A stretch of 64,000 nucleotides of DNA from Caecitellus pseudoparvulus (taxonomy: Eukaryota; Bigyra: Bicosoecida): positions 620,001 through 684,000 of the forward strand of contig CBFFRQ010000013.1 in the NCBI GenBank assembly GCA_965644315.1. Reading direction: 5' to 3'. Numbering within the stretch: position 1 is the stretch's first letter; the number at the start of each line of letters is the position of its first letter. Shown piece after piece: positions 18,776 through 26,747 of the stretch. Below the pieces are notes generated by a model that saw nothing but the letters and a program-made list of their open reading frames with translations, was not told where the DNA came from and ran no database searches. The position numbers were made by a program, and so were the translations under genes.

Positions 18776-19822
18776 TCACGGCTTCACGTACACATCGAAT
18801 CTGACGGCACGTGCAGCCACACTGAAAGAGGGCTTCTGTGGCAGGGATGGCGCCTGCAGTGTTTCTGCGCCCTTGGGGCGCTTGAGTACCACTCTCTTGC
18901 GTGCGACCTCCCAGGCAGCTGAGGCGGCAGGGGCCACCATTGCGTCCGCGGCACACGCAGTCTCCAAGCCCTGCGACACACAAGCAGCTTGCATAGCGTC
19001 CTGGAGCACGCGCCCTTGCTGCACCAAGCTAGAAGCCAACACAGCCTCCTTGATGTGCTGTGCATGTGGCAGCGGCAGGGAGTCTGCAAGCCCTTGCGCT
19101 GCCAGCGCTTGCAGCCACTGGGCGTCGGCTTTCACCGCTGCTGAGGACTTGCCGCGCGGCGGGAACATGCCGTCAATGTACACCACATCCCATTCCTGTG
19201 CCGGCACTCCGCTGGCAGCCCACAGCAAGCTGCCTGCGCCGCGCAAGACCTCAGACGCGTCGCCCTGCCGCAGGCTGCGCACCCGCCCCCCAAGCGCTGC
19301 GGCAGTGGGCGCATGCCCCAGGGCATCATCAAGGCAAGCCAACAGTAACTGGCAAAGGAGCGGGTTCAGCTCTGACATGTCAACGGTGGCACCTGCTGCT
19401 GCAAGCGTCGCGGCATCGCGACCCCAACCAGCCATCGCGTCCAGCACTGAGACCTGCTTGGCCCCACCAGCCCCACACGCCTGCACGACCGGAGGTGGCG
19501 CTCGGAGTACGCTACGCAAACGGCTGGCAGTAGTTCCTGACGTCCAGCGGGCGAGGAATGGCGGTGGGGACTTGCCAAGCTGAGCGCAGTCCACCACCCC
19601 AGCCGGCAATTGGGAGCCGCCCTCGTGCACCAGCTGGAAGCGAGGCCAGAGAGCCGCTGTATAGGGTGCTTCAGAAGTACTGTGACGAACTCTCACAACG
19701 CCCTTGGATGCAGCGCAGTGGTGTGCAACATACGCAGGCAGGCTTGGCAGCCGCCCAAGCCATGCACAGAAAGGCAGCGGCTGGCCAGCCATCGGCGCCA
19801 CACGGCGCAGCATGAGGCGCAA
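18776..19822 (-). CDS. RsmJ-type rRNA guanine-N2 methyltransferase, probably organellar
   Basis: Single exon, 348 aa. The SAM-binding core reads VSVLDAMAGWGRDAATLAAAG, then VDMSELNPLLCQLL, a basic/acidic block LRQGDASEVL and the catalytic-type motif WDVVYIDGMFPPRGKSSAAVK. RsmJ (DUF548) has DPMFP here; Gly replaces Pro. The C-terminus RKRVVLKRPKGAE is also family-typical. In bacteria RsmJ makes m2G1516 in 16S rRNA. The ~100-residue N-terminal part is Arg-rich and hydrophobic (MRLMLRRVAPMAGQPLPFCA), compatible with organelle import, so the target is probably mitochondrial or plastid small-subunit rRNA (inferred). Base composition resembles its neighbours. Confidence 0.8.
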   Translation of the reverse strand: MRLMLRRVAPMAGQPLPFCAWLGRLPSLPAYVAHHCAASKGVVRVRHSTSEAPYTAALWPRFQLVHEGGSQLPAGVVDCAQLGKSPPPFLARWTSGTTASRLRSVLRAPPPVVQACGAGGAKQVSVLDAMAGWGRDAATLAAAGATVDMSELNPLLCQLLLACLDDALGHAPTAAALGGRVRSLRQGDASEVLRGAGSLLWAASGVPAQEWDVVYIDGMFPPRGKSSAAVKADAQWLQALAAQGLADSLPLPHAQHIKEAVLASSLVQQGRVLQDAMQAACVSQGLETACAADAMVAPAASAAWEVARKRVVLKRPKGAETLQAPSLPQKPSFSVAARAVRFDVYVKP

Positions 19823-20219
19823 GCCAAATCAAACAGCAACTACACAAAAACTAGTTGAGCTGTTCAAAGCAAAGGCGGCAGCCCAGCGGTGGACACGGTC
19901 AGGCTGGCTGCTCGTTGTGTTGTGCCAGGTGTCTGCGCTGGGAGGAGTTTGCCGGGGAGTTGGCTCTGCATTGCCCGGCAGGAGGCCCACGCGGGAGTGG
20001 AGCAGGGCATCCGCAATCTGCATTTTGGGTGGTTTGCGTGCCTGATTGGTGACTTGTGCAGCCACGGGCAGCGTGTGCGTGCTGTGCTGACTGGCCCTGG
20101 CTCCGAGCAGGTTGCGGTGCGGAAGTTGGACCCTCGTGCAGCGACTGCTGGAGCCTGCTTTGCTTGGTGGGCGACAATCCCCGTTTTCACGTGGACTCCC
20201 CCGGCTGTGACGTAACATC
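19823..20219. promoter_or_regulatory. Divergent intergenic region, RsmJ / NAA60-like
   Basis: This is 397 bp between two divergent start codons. It is slightly less GC-rich than the coding sequence and holds a TGCGGAAG motif near 20118. No other element is recognised. Confidence 0.35.
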
Positions 20220-21497
20220 ATGTCATTGTCTGATGCTCCCGAAGGCCTGGCGAAGCTCCGGAGCCTGCGCATAGTGCGCATGTCAGCCGCTGAGGTGCCA
20301 GATGTCAGGTTGCTGCTGGACGAGACGCTGGAGGTGCAGTACGACAGCGTCTTCTACCACCAGCTGCAGCACTCGCCCAGGGTATTTGGCTTCATTGCCA
20401 TCGTCCCAGCTGCTGAGGCTGGGTTCACCCCCAAACCAGTCAGGGCAAAGCTTCGACAGGCCGTCACGCGACAGCAACGAGAGTGGGTGGTCGTCGGTGC
20501 TATCACGGCCAAGTGCGAGTTGTCTGTGACGCAGATTTCCCGCAGCTCGTCAGGAGTTCCCAAGATCTACCTCACGTCCCTTGCCGTGCACCCTGCGTGG
20601 AGGCGCCTACATGTTGGCACTGAGCTTCTTCGGCGAACGCTGGACTACATCCGCGAGGAAGCGGCTGCCGCTGGCGTGAATGTGGATCTGCACACGCTCA
20701 CGACCAATGAACCAGCCATCCACCTGTACGAAAAGTTTGGGTTCATCATCCGGCAGCGCATCCCAGGGTTCTACTACTTTCAAGGGGCGCGGCACGATGC
20801 CGTGTGCATGCGGGTCCACGTGCTGCCCAAGCGCCGCGCTGCACACCCCCTGGGCTCCCCCCCGCGCCCAGACAAGCACATTGTCCCCGACGCGAATGAC
20901 CCGCGCATCAAGTCTGCTTCCAGGACCACTTCCACGCTGGCTTCGAGGGCCAGGCGAGCAGCGCTGCCAGCCAACGTTGAGACTGCCCGGAGACTGCTGC
21001 TGGGCTCAGAGGGAGAGTCTCCGCAAGACCAGCCAGGCTTTCAGACGGCACAGGGTGGGCCCTCGGGAGCGGGTTCCCGCCGAGGGCACAGCAGAGCAGG
21101 CAGCTCCAGCTCTCCGCCCTCCCCTGCGGACGTTAGCTGGATGCCCAGAAGCACGTTTTGTGAGGCGTGCTGCATGTGCCTGCAGGCCTGCTTGTCGGCC
21201 ATGGGGCTCGCAGATCCACCCCTGGCCCATCGGCATCGCCGAAGGTCGGACAGCAGCCCGAGCGGAGAGGGCCGAGGGAGCGAAGGCAGTCCGCTGCTGC
21301 GTGAATCCCACAGTGGAGTTCCACTGGTCCGGGAGGGCAGCATGGACAGCACAACAACCCGAGCAGATGTTGAAGGCCGCATGGGGGAGTTGCAGCATGT
21401 CCAAGCCGGCGAAGGAGTTGTCATGAGGCCGGTTTCCATGCCAGTGTTGGGCATGTCCGGCTCAGGAACGGGCGTGTCTCCTGACCATGAAGTGTAG
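20220..21497 (+). CDS. NAA60-like N-alpha-acetyltransferase
   Basis: Single exon, 425 aa. The GNAT domain covers about residues 17-205: VQYDSVFYHQL (peptide-binding helix), EWVVVGAITAKCEL, then IYLTSLAVHPAWRRLHVGTE. In the last segment the R/Q-x-x-G/A acetyl-CoA loop appears as RRLHVGT. It ends with LHTLTTNEPAIHLYEKFGF and IPGFYYFQGARHDAVCM. The LTTN-x-x-AI motif followed by a Tyr-rich strand is the signature of NAA60 (NatF) rather than NAA50. NAA60 acetylates N-termini of membrane proteins on the cytosolic side of Golgi or plasma membrane. A ~210-residue Ser/Gly-rich tail carries a cysteine cluster (FCEACCMCLQACLSAMGL, about residues 312-330), possibly a palmitoylation anchor (inferred). Confidence 0.85.
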   Translation: MSLSDAPEGLAKLRSLRIVRMSAAEVPDVRLLLDETLEVQYDSVFYHQLQHSPRVFGFIAIVPAAEAGFTPKPVRAKLRQAVTRQQREWVVVGAITAKCELSVTQISRSSSGVPKIYLTSLAVHPAWRRLHVGTELLRRTLDYIREEAAAAGVNVDLHTLTTNEPAIHLYEKFGFIIRQRIPGFYYFQGARHDAVCMRVHVLPKRRAAHPLGSPPRPDKHIVPDANDPRIKSASRTTSTLASRARRAALPANVETARRLLLGSEGESPQDQPGFQTAQGGPSGAGSRRGHSRAGSSSSPPSPADVSWMPRSTFCEACCMCLQACLSAMGLADPPLAHRHRRRSDSSPSGEGRGSEGSPLLRESHSGVPLVREGSMDSTTTRADVEGRMGELQHVQAGEGVVMRPVSMPVLGMSGSGTGVSPDHEV

Positions 21498-21644
21498 GGT
21501 CAGACATGCTCAAGCGAGACTGAAACAAAATGCACTGCGCTGACCTGTGCACCACACAAAGGCAGACCATGGCACTGCACCGATGCAGTCGGGCATCTCT
21601 TGTTCTGTAGAAAGGCCACGCCAGCTGCTTTGCTTCCTGTGCAA

Positions 21645-24074
21645 ATGGCCGCGGCAACCTCACGCGGCATTGCCGTGCCCTTCATCGTCCCCACGGTGGA
21701 CGCCAGCGGCAACGAACGCTTCACCGTCACGCCAGAGGCCATCGAGTACCTCTCCTCGCTCCATGGACGACTGTCCATCGTGTCTGTCGCAGGTACGCGG
21801 CGCCTTGACACTGCTCTTGCCTTGCGCACCTCCCTCCACCTGCAGGGTGCACCACCACGCCATGCCTTCACCTGCACTCGCACCACAGGGACGTACCGAT
21901 CGGGGAAGAGCTTCCTGATGAACCGCCTGGCAGGCAGGCAGACAGACCCTGCCTTTGCTGTGGGGCACACCACCAACGCATGCACGAAGGGCATTTGGCT
22001 GTGGGGCGAGGCGGTGCCGGTGAGTGGAGCGTGCATGTGTGAGCTGGCACAGGGCCGCGGCAGGCATGACTGTGTGTGTGCACAGGCTGGATCTGGGGAG
22101 ACCCAGGTGTTGTTCATGGACACGGAGGGTCTGGGCAGTACGGATCGCGGGGAGAGCTATGACGTGAACATCTTCGCCCTGGCCATCTTGCTGTCCTCCA
22201 CGTTTGTGTACAACAGCGTGGGTGTCATCGACAGCGAGGCGATGTCGAAGCTGTCGCTGGTGGTGCAGCTGACACGGCACATCAGGGTGCAGGCGGGGGC
22301 TGATGCGGAGGATGGGACGCGTTTTGGGGAGGTGTTCCCGAGTTTCGTGTGGGTGGTGCGCGATTTCGCGCTGCAGGGTGTCGGTGGTCGAGCCATCCGT
22401 GGCCGTGAGTATCTGGAGGAGGCGTTGAAGGTCCAGGACAAGCCTGACAGTGCCAACGCCGACCACTTCCGTCGTGCAATCAAGGAGTTCTTCCCCAACC
22501 GCAACTGTGTGACCATGGAGCGGCCGGTGTCGTCTGACTCGCAGCTGCACCAGCTGGAGAGCTTGCCCGACAGCGAGCTGCGCCCGGGCTTCCAGAGCAA
22601 GCTGGAGCAGCTGCGCGGGCTGGTGGTGAGGGATGCACGGCCGAAGGAGCTGTTCGGGCAGCCAGTGAGCGGGTGCATGCTGGGTGAGCTGGCCCAGCAG
22701 TATGTGGACGCCATCAACGACAGCAGGGCGCCGGTGATCTCCAGTGCGTGGAAGCGGGTGGTGGAGTCACAGTGCAGCAAGGCGGTGGGTGCAGCAGTGG
22801 AGGCGTACAGCGAAGGGATGGGGGGCGTGGTGGCGGCGTGCAGTGTGGAGGGCAGCGCCTGTCCATCGGCTGAGGAGGTGGTGGATGTGCATTTGAAGGC
22901 ACAGGAAGCGGCCATGGAGGCATTCGAGACACTGGCTGTGCAGGACCCTGCTGCCCTGCCAGAGTACAGGGCGCAGGTGCGGGCCAAGCTTGCTGCTGAG
23001 CTGCGGGCAACGCTGGCGCGTGTGGGCGAGGCGCGTCAGGCGAGGGAGCAGGCTCGCGTGGAGGGCGCGCTGCCAGGTGTGCAGGCGGCGCTGGCTACAC
23101 ACAGCGAGGCGGGGGGTGGCAGCAGCGCCGAGCTGGCACGCGTGTTTGTGGATGCGATGTGGGCAGCGTATGGGGATGTGGGCGGGTGTGCCTTGAGCCG
23201 TGCCCTGTGCGAGCCGTCAGGCGTGGTGGCCAGTGCACTGGGCAGCGCAGCCCGGGCATGTGATGGTGTGCGTGAGGGGGAGGCCCAGGCGCTGCAGCAG
23301 GAGCTTGAGGATGTGCGTGGGGAGGTACGCCGCTGCGAGGCGCGATGTGCGGAGCTGCAGCAGGAGCTTGAGCGTGAGCGTGGGCGTCACGAGCGTGAGA
23401 TGGCGGCAGCACAGAAGGCTGCGGCAGAGACACGTGCGGCATTGGAGTCCCAGCTGTCCAGCAGTCGTGACGAGGTGCAGCGGTGGGGTGTGAAGGTGGA
23501 CAAGCTGGTGGAGGGGCACACTCGGAGCTTTGAGGCGTTGAGCAAGCAGTTGGAGGCCGCGTTGGCTGAGGCGGCGACTGCGTCAGGTGAGGCTCGGAGG
23601 CTGCAGGAGGCGGAGGTGGGGCGGGCCCATGAGGAGGCGAGGCAGGCGCGTGAGCTGGTGGCGAGCAGGGACGAGGCGGGCGAGGCGAGGGTGGAGGTGG
23701 CTCGGTTGCGTGGGGAAGTTGGCAGGCTTGAGGCAGAGCTTGCCAGCACTTCCAAGCTGTTGGCCATGAACAGTGATCGTGTGGAGGAAGAGAAGGAGAG
23801 GGGCTCCCTCATGGCGCAGATCATTGACAGTCGGGACAGCACCATTCACGCTCTGGAGCAGGCCAAGGGTGAAGCGGAGCACTTTTGGGCAGAGTTCAAG
23901 TCCAAAGCAGCCCAATGGGAGTCGCAGTACCTGCAAGCCGAAGAAGACAAGGAAATTGTCGCAGATGTTGCACGGGCACTTCGGGATGAGCTGCACGCCG
24001 TGGGCCGGGGCTTGCTGGACAAGGTGTACGATTCGTTGGAGACGCTCCAGCGGCGTGAGTTTGATAACTTGTGA
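21645..24074 (+). CDS. Guanylate-binding-protein-type large GTPase, copy A
   Basis: Exons 21645-21792, 21889-22019 and 22086-24074 give 755 aa. The N-terminal GB1/RHD3-type GTPase domain has the P-loop GTYRSGKS directly followed by FLMNRLAG, a hydrophobic strand TQVLFMDTEGLGS (G3), and FVWVVRDF with the RD of the G4 position. These are the motifs of the GBP/atlastin superfamily. A helical GBP middle domain follows (about 260-480). A long Glu/Arg/Ala coiled coil runs from about 480 to the end, with a unique last ~120 residues after VEVARL. There is no transmembrane hairpin or CaaX box, so it is GBP-like rather than atlastin-like. GBPs self-assemble upon GTP binding, often in defence or membrane processes; the role here is unknown. 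Intron lengths (96 and 66 bp) are multiples of three and stop-free. Confidence 0.85.
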   Translation: MAAATSRGIAVPFIVPTVDASGNERFTVTPEAIEYLSSLHGRLSIVSVAGTRRLDTALALRTSLHLQGAPPRHAFTCTRTTGTYRSGKSFLMNRLAGRQTDPAFAVGHTTNACTKGIWLWGEAVPVSGACMCELAQGRGRHDCVCAQAGSGETQVLFMDTEGLGSTDRGESYDVNIFALAILLSSTFVYNSVGVIDSEAMSKLSLVVQLTRHIRVQAGADAEDGTRFGEVFPSFVWVVRDFALQGVGGRAIRGREYLEEALKVQDKPDSANADHFRRAIKEFFPNRNCVTMERPVSSDSQLHQLESLPDSELRPGFQSKLEQLRGLVVRDARPKELFGQPVSGCMLGELAQQYVDAINDSRAPVISSAWKRVVESQCSKAVGAAVEAYSEGMGGVVAACSVEGSACPSAEEVVDVHLKAQEAAMEAFETLAVQDPAALPEYRAQVRAKLAAELRATLARVGEARQAREQARVEGALPGVQAALATHSEAGGGSSAELARVFVDAMWAAYGDVGGCALSRALCEPSGVVASALGSAARACDGVREGEAQALQQELEDVRGEVRRCEARCAELQQELERERGRHEREMAAAQKAAAETRAALESQLSSSRDEVQRWGVKVDKLVEGHTRSFEALSKQLEAALAEAATASGEARRLQEAEVGRAHEEARQARELVASRDEAGEARVEVARLRGEVGRLEAELASTSKLLAMNSDRVEEEKERGSLMAQIIDSRDSTIHALEQAKGEAEHFWAEFKSKAAQWESQYLQAEEDKEIVADVARALRDELHAVGRGLLDKVYDSLETLQRREFDNL
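21668..23705 (+). repeat. Duplicated 2.04-kb block, unit A
   Basis: This block aligns base for base to 24382-26419 at a constant offset of 2714, so there is no net indel. I count about two dozen substitutions by eye. The last ~500 bp appear identical. Similarity stops abruptly inside the coding sequence on both sides. Both introns are included. Confidence 0.9.
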
Positions 24075-24316
24075 TTGGGGCTTGCCTTAAATGAACGTGT
24101 ATGCCGCTTGCCTGTTCTCAAATTAATTGGCGCACTCTTGGGCGCTGTTCTTGCTCGGCTGAAGGTGTTTCTGGACTTGAGAAAGTACTCGCGCTAGCCT
24201 TCCAACGATCAACACGACACCAAAAACAAAACCGCTGCAAGGGCTTCAAGGGATCTATTGCTCAGTGCCAAAGCACTTGTATGTTGTGCTTCTGACCGCC
24301 AGTTTTTGTCACCAGC
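24075..24316. other. 242-bp spacer between the two GBP genes
   Basis: This spacer is AT-richer than its surroundings and holds the 3' end of copy A and the promoter of copy B. It does not resemble the sequence upstream of copy A, so the duplication did not preserve the promoter or has since diverged. Confidence 0.5.
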
Positions 24317-26734
24317 ATGGCCGCGGCTGACGATCAAGAGTGTGCTGCCGCACGCGCTGCTGCCGATGGAGAAACGCGTGCCATTGCCGTGCCCTTCATC
24401 GTCCCCACGGTGGACGCCAGCGGCAACGAACGCTTCACCGTCACGCCAGAGGCCATCGAGTACCTCTCCTCGCTTCATGGACGACTGTCCATCGTGTCTG
24501 TCGCAGGTACGCGGCGCCTTGACACTGCTCTTGCCTTGCGCACCTCCCTCCACCTGCAGGGTGCACCACCACGCCATGCCTTCACCTGCACTCGCATCAC
24601 AGGGACGTACCGATCGGGGAAGAGCTTCCTGATGAACCGCCTGGCAGGCAGGCAGACAGATCCCGCCTTTGCTGTGGGGCACACCACCAACGCATGCACG
24701 AAGGGCATTTGGCTGTGGGGCGAGGCGGTGCCGGTGAGTGGAGCGTGCATGTGTGAGCTGGCGCATGGCAGCAGCAGGCATGACTGTGTGCGTGCACAGG
24801 CTGGATCTGGGGAGACCCAGGTGTTGTTCATGGACACGGAGGGTCTGGGCAGTACGGACCGCGGGGAGAGCTATGACGTGAACATCTTCGCCTTGGCCAT
24901 CTTGCTGTCCTCCACGTTTGTGTACAACAGCGTGGGTGTCATAGACAGCGAGGCGATGTCGAAGCTGTCGCTGGTGGTGCAGCTGACACGGCACATCAGG
25001 GTGCAGGCGGGGGCTGATGCGGAGGATGGGACGCGTTTTGGGGAGGTGTTCCCGAGTTTCGTGTGGGTGGTGCGCGATTTCGCGCTGCAGGGTGTCGGTG
25101 GTCGAGCCATCCGTGGCCGTGAGTATCTGGAGGAGGCGTTGAAGGTCCAAGACAAGCCTGAAAGCGCCAACGCCGACCACTTCCGTCGTGCAATCAAGGA
25201 GTTCTTCCCCAACCGCAACTGTGTGACCATGGAGCGGCCGGTGTCGTCTGACTCGCAGCTGCACCAGCTGGAGAGCTTGCCCGACAGCGAGCTGCGCCCG
25301 GGCTTCCAGAGCAAGCTGGAGCAGCTGCGCGGGCTGGTGGTGAGGGATGCACGGCCGAAGGAGCTGTTCGGGCAGCCAGTGAGCGGGTGCATGCTGGGTG
25401 AGCTGGCCCAGCAGTATGTGGACGCCATCAACGACAGCAGGGCGCCGGTGATCTCCAGTGCGTGGAAGCGGGTGGTGGAGTCACAGTGCAGCAAGGCAGT
25501 GGGTGCAGCAGTGGAGGCGTACAGCGAAGGGATGGGGGGCGTGGTGGCGGCGTGCAGTGAGGAGGGCAGCGCCTGTCCATCGGCTGAGGAGGTGGTGGAT
25601 GTGCATTTGAAGGCACAGGAAGCGGCCATGGAGGCATTCGAGTCACTGGCTGTGCAGGACCCTGCCGCCCTATCAGAGTACAGGGCGCAGGTGCGGGCCA
25701 AGCTTGCTGCTGAGCTGCGGGCAACGCTGGCGCGTGTGGGCGAGGCGCGTCAGGCGAGGGAGCAGGCTCGCGTGGAGGGCGCGCTGCCAGGTGTGCAGGC
25801 GGCGCTGACTGCACACAGCGAGGCGGGGGGTGGCAGCAGCGCCGAGCTGGCACGCGTGTTTGTGGATGCGATGTGGGCAGCGTATGGGGATGTGGGCGGG
25901 TGCGCCTTGAGCCGTGCCCTGTGCGAGCCGTCAGGCGTGGTGGCCAGTGCACTGGGCAGCGCAGCCCGGGCATGTGATGGTGTGCGTGAGGGGGAGGCCC
26001 AGGCGCTGCAGCAGGAGCTTGAGGATGTGCGTGGGGAGGTACGCCGCTGCGAGGCGCGATGTGCGGAGCTGCAGCAGGAGCTTGAGCGTGAGCGTGGGCG
26101 TCACGAGCGTGAGATGGCGGCAGCACAGAAGGCTGCGGCAGAGACACGTGCGGCATTGGAGTCCCAGCTGTCCAGCAGTCGTGACGAGGTGCAGCGGTGG
26201 GGTGTGAAGGTGGACAAGCTGGTGGAGGGGCACACTCGGAGCTTTGAGGCGTTGAGCAAGCAGTTGGAGGCCGCGTTGGCTGAGGCGGCGACTGCGTCAG
26301 GTGAGGCTCGGAGGCTGCAGGAGGCGGAGGTGGGGCGGGCCCATGAGGAGGCGAGGCAGGCGCGTGAGCTGGTGGCGAGCAGGGACGAGGCGGGCGAGGC
26401 GAGGGTGGAGGTGGCTCGGCTAGCTGGACAGCTTGAAGTTGTCAATGTGCAGCTTGAAACGCTGAGGGCTCGGTGTGAGCATGCCGAGGCTGAACGGGAG
26501 GAGGCAAAAGCGTCTGCACATAAATTAAAGGCAGCTTTGGACGAGAGCGACAGAAAGGAACGGAAACACAAGGACGACTTGTTGCTTGCCACCGAAAAGT
26601 TAGCGCCCCTGCAAGCGGATGTTGTCAGGTTGCAGCGGATCATCAAGACAGCTAAGGAAGTACTGCAAAGCCAATGGGCCGCTGTGTACGAAAAGCTCAC
26701 CACCGAGCAGCAATTTCTGTCAGACACGTTGTAG
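24317..26734 (+). CDS. Guanylate-binding-protein-type large GTPase, copy B
   Basis: Exons 24317-24506, 24603-24733 and 24800-26734 give 751 aa. GTPase domain and helical middle are the same as in copy A, with only scattered changes (e.g. VQDKPES for VQDKPDS, CSEEGS for CSVEGS). P-loop GTYRSGKS, DTEGLGS and VVRDF are intact. The N-terminus is different (MAAADDQECAAARAAADGE). After EVEVARLAG the coiled coil is unrelated to that of copy A (LEVVNVQLETLRARCEHAEA and a Lys-rich stretch KERKHKDDLL). The two proteins therefore share a motor and differ in their assembly tail. Its stop codon is 13 bp from the convergent SCC3 stop. Confidence 0.85.
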   Translation: MAAADDQECAAARAAADGETRAIAVPFIVPTVDASGNERFTVTPEAIEYLSSLHGRLSIVSVAGTRRLDTALALRTSLHLQGAPPRHAFTCTRITGTYRSGKSFLMNRLAGRQTDPAFAVGHTTNACTKGIWLWGEAVPVSGACMCELAHGSSRHDCVRAQAGSGETQVLFMDTEGLGSTDRGESYDVNIFALAILLSSTFVYNSVGVIDSEAMSKLSLVVQLTRHIRVQAGADAEDGTRFGEVFPSFVWVVRDFALQGVGGRAIRGREYLEEALKVQDKPESANADHFRRAIKEFFPNRNCVTMERPVSSDSQLHQLESLPDSELRPGFQSKLEQLRGLVVRDARPKELFGQPVSGCMLGELAQQYVDAINDSRAPVISSAWKRVVESQCSKAVGAAVEAYSEGMGGVVAACSEEGSACPSAEEVVDVHLKAQEAAMEAFESLAVQDPAALSEYRAQVRAKLAAELRATLARVGEARQAREQARVEGALPGVQAALTAHSEAGGGSSAELARVFVDAMWAAYGDVGGCALSRALCEPSGVVASALGSAARACDGVREGEAQALQQELEDVRGEVRRCEARCAELQQELERERGRHEREMAAAQKAAAETRAALESQLSSSRDEVQRWGVKVDKLVEGHTRSFEALSKQLEAALAEAATASGEARRLQEAEVGRAHEEARQARELVASRDEAGEARVEVARLAGQLEVVNVQLETLRARCEHAEAEREEAKASAHKLKAALDESDRKERKHKDDLLLATEKLAPLQADVVRLQRIIKTAKEVLQSQWAAVYEKLTTEQQFLSDTL
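24382..26419 (+). repeat. Duplicated 2.04-kb block, unit B
   Basis: Partner of 21668-23705 in direct orientation. The second intron holds about 5 of the differences in 66 bp, several times the density elsewhere. That is what a spliced-out segment under relaxed constraint would show. Confidence 0.9.
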
Positions 26735-26747
26735 TGCATTTCACGCG

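Noticed and set aside
21600-21644. Non-ATG extension of GBP copy A upstream of 21645
   Set aside because: Copy B has no similar extension, and a good ATG lies at 21645.
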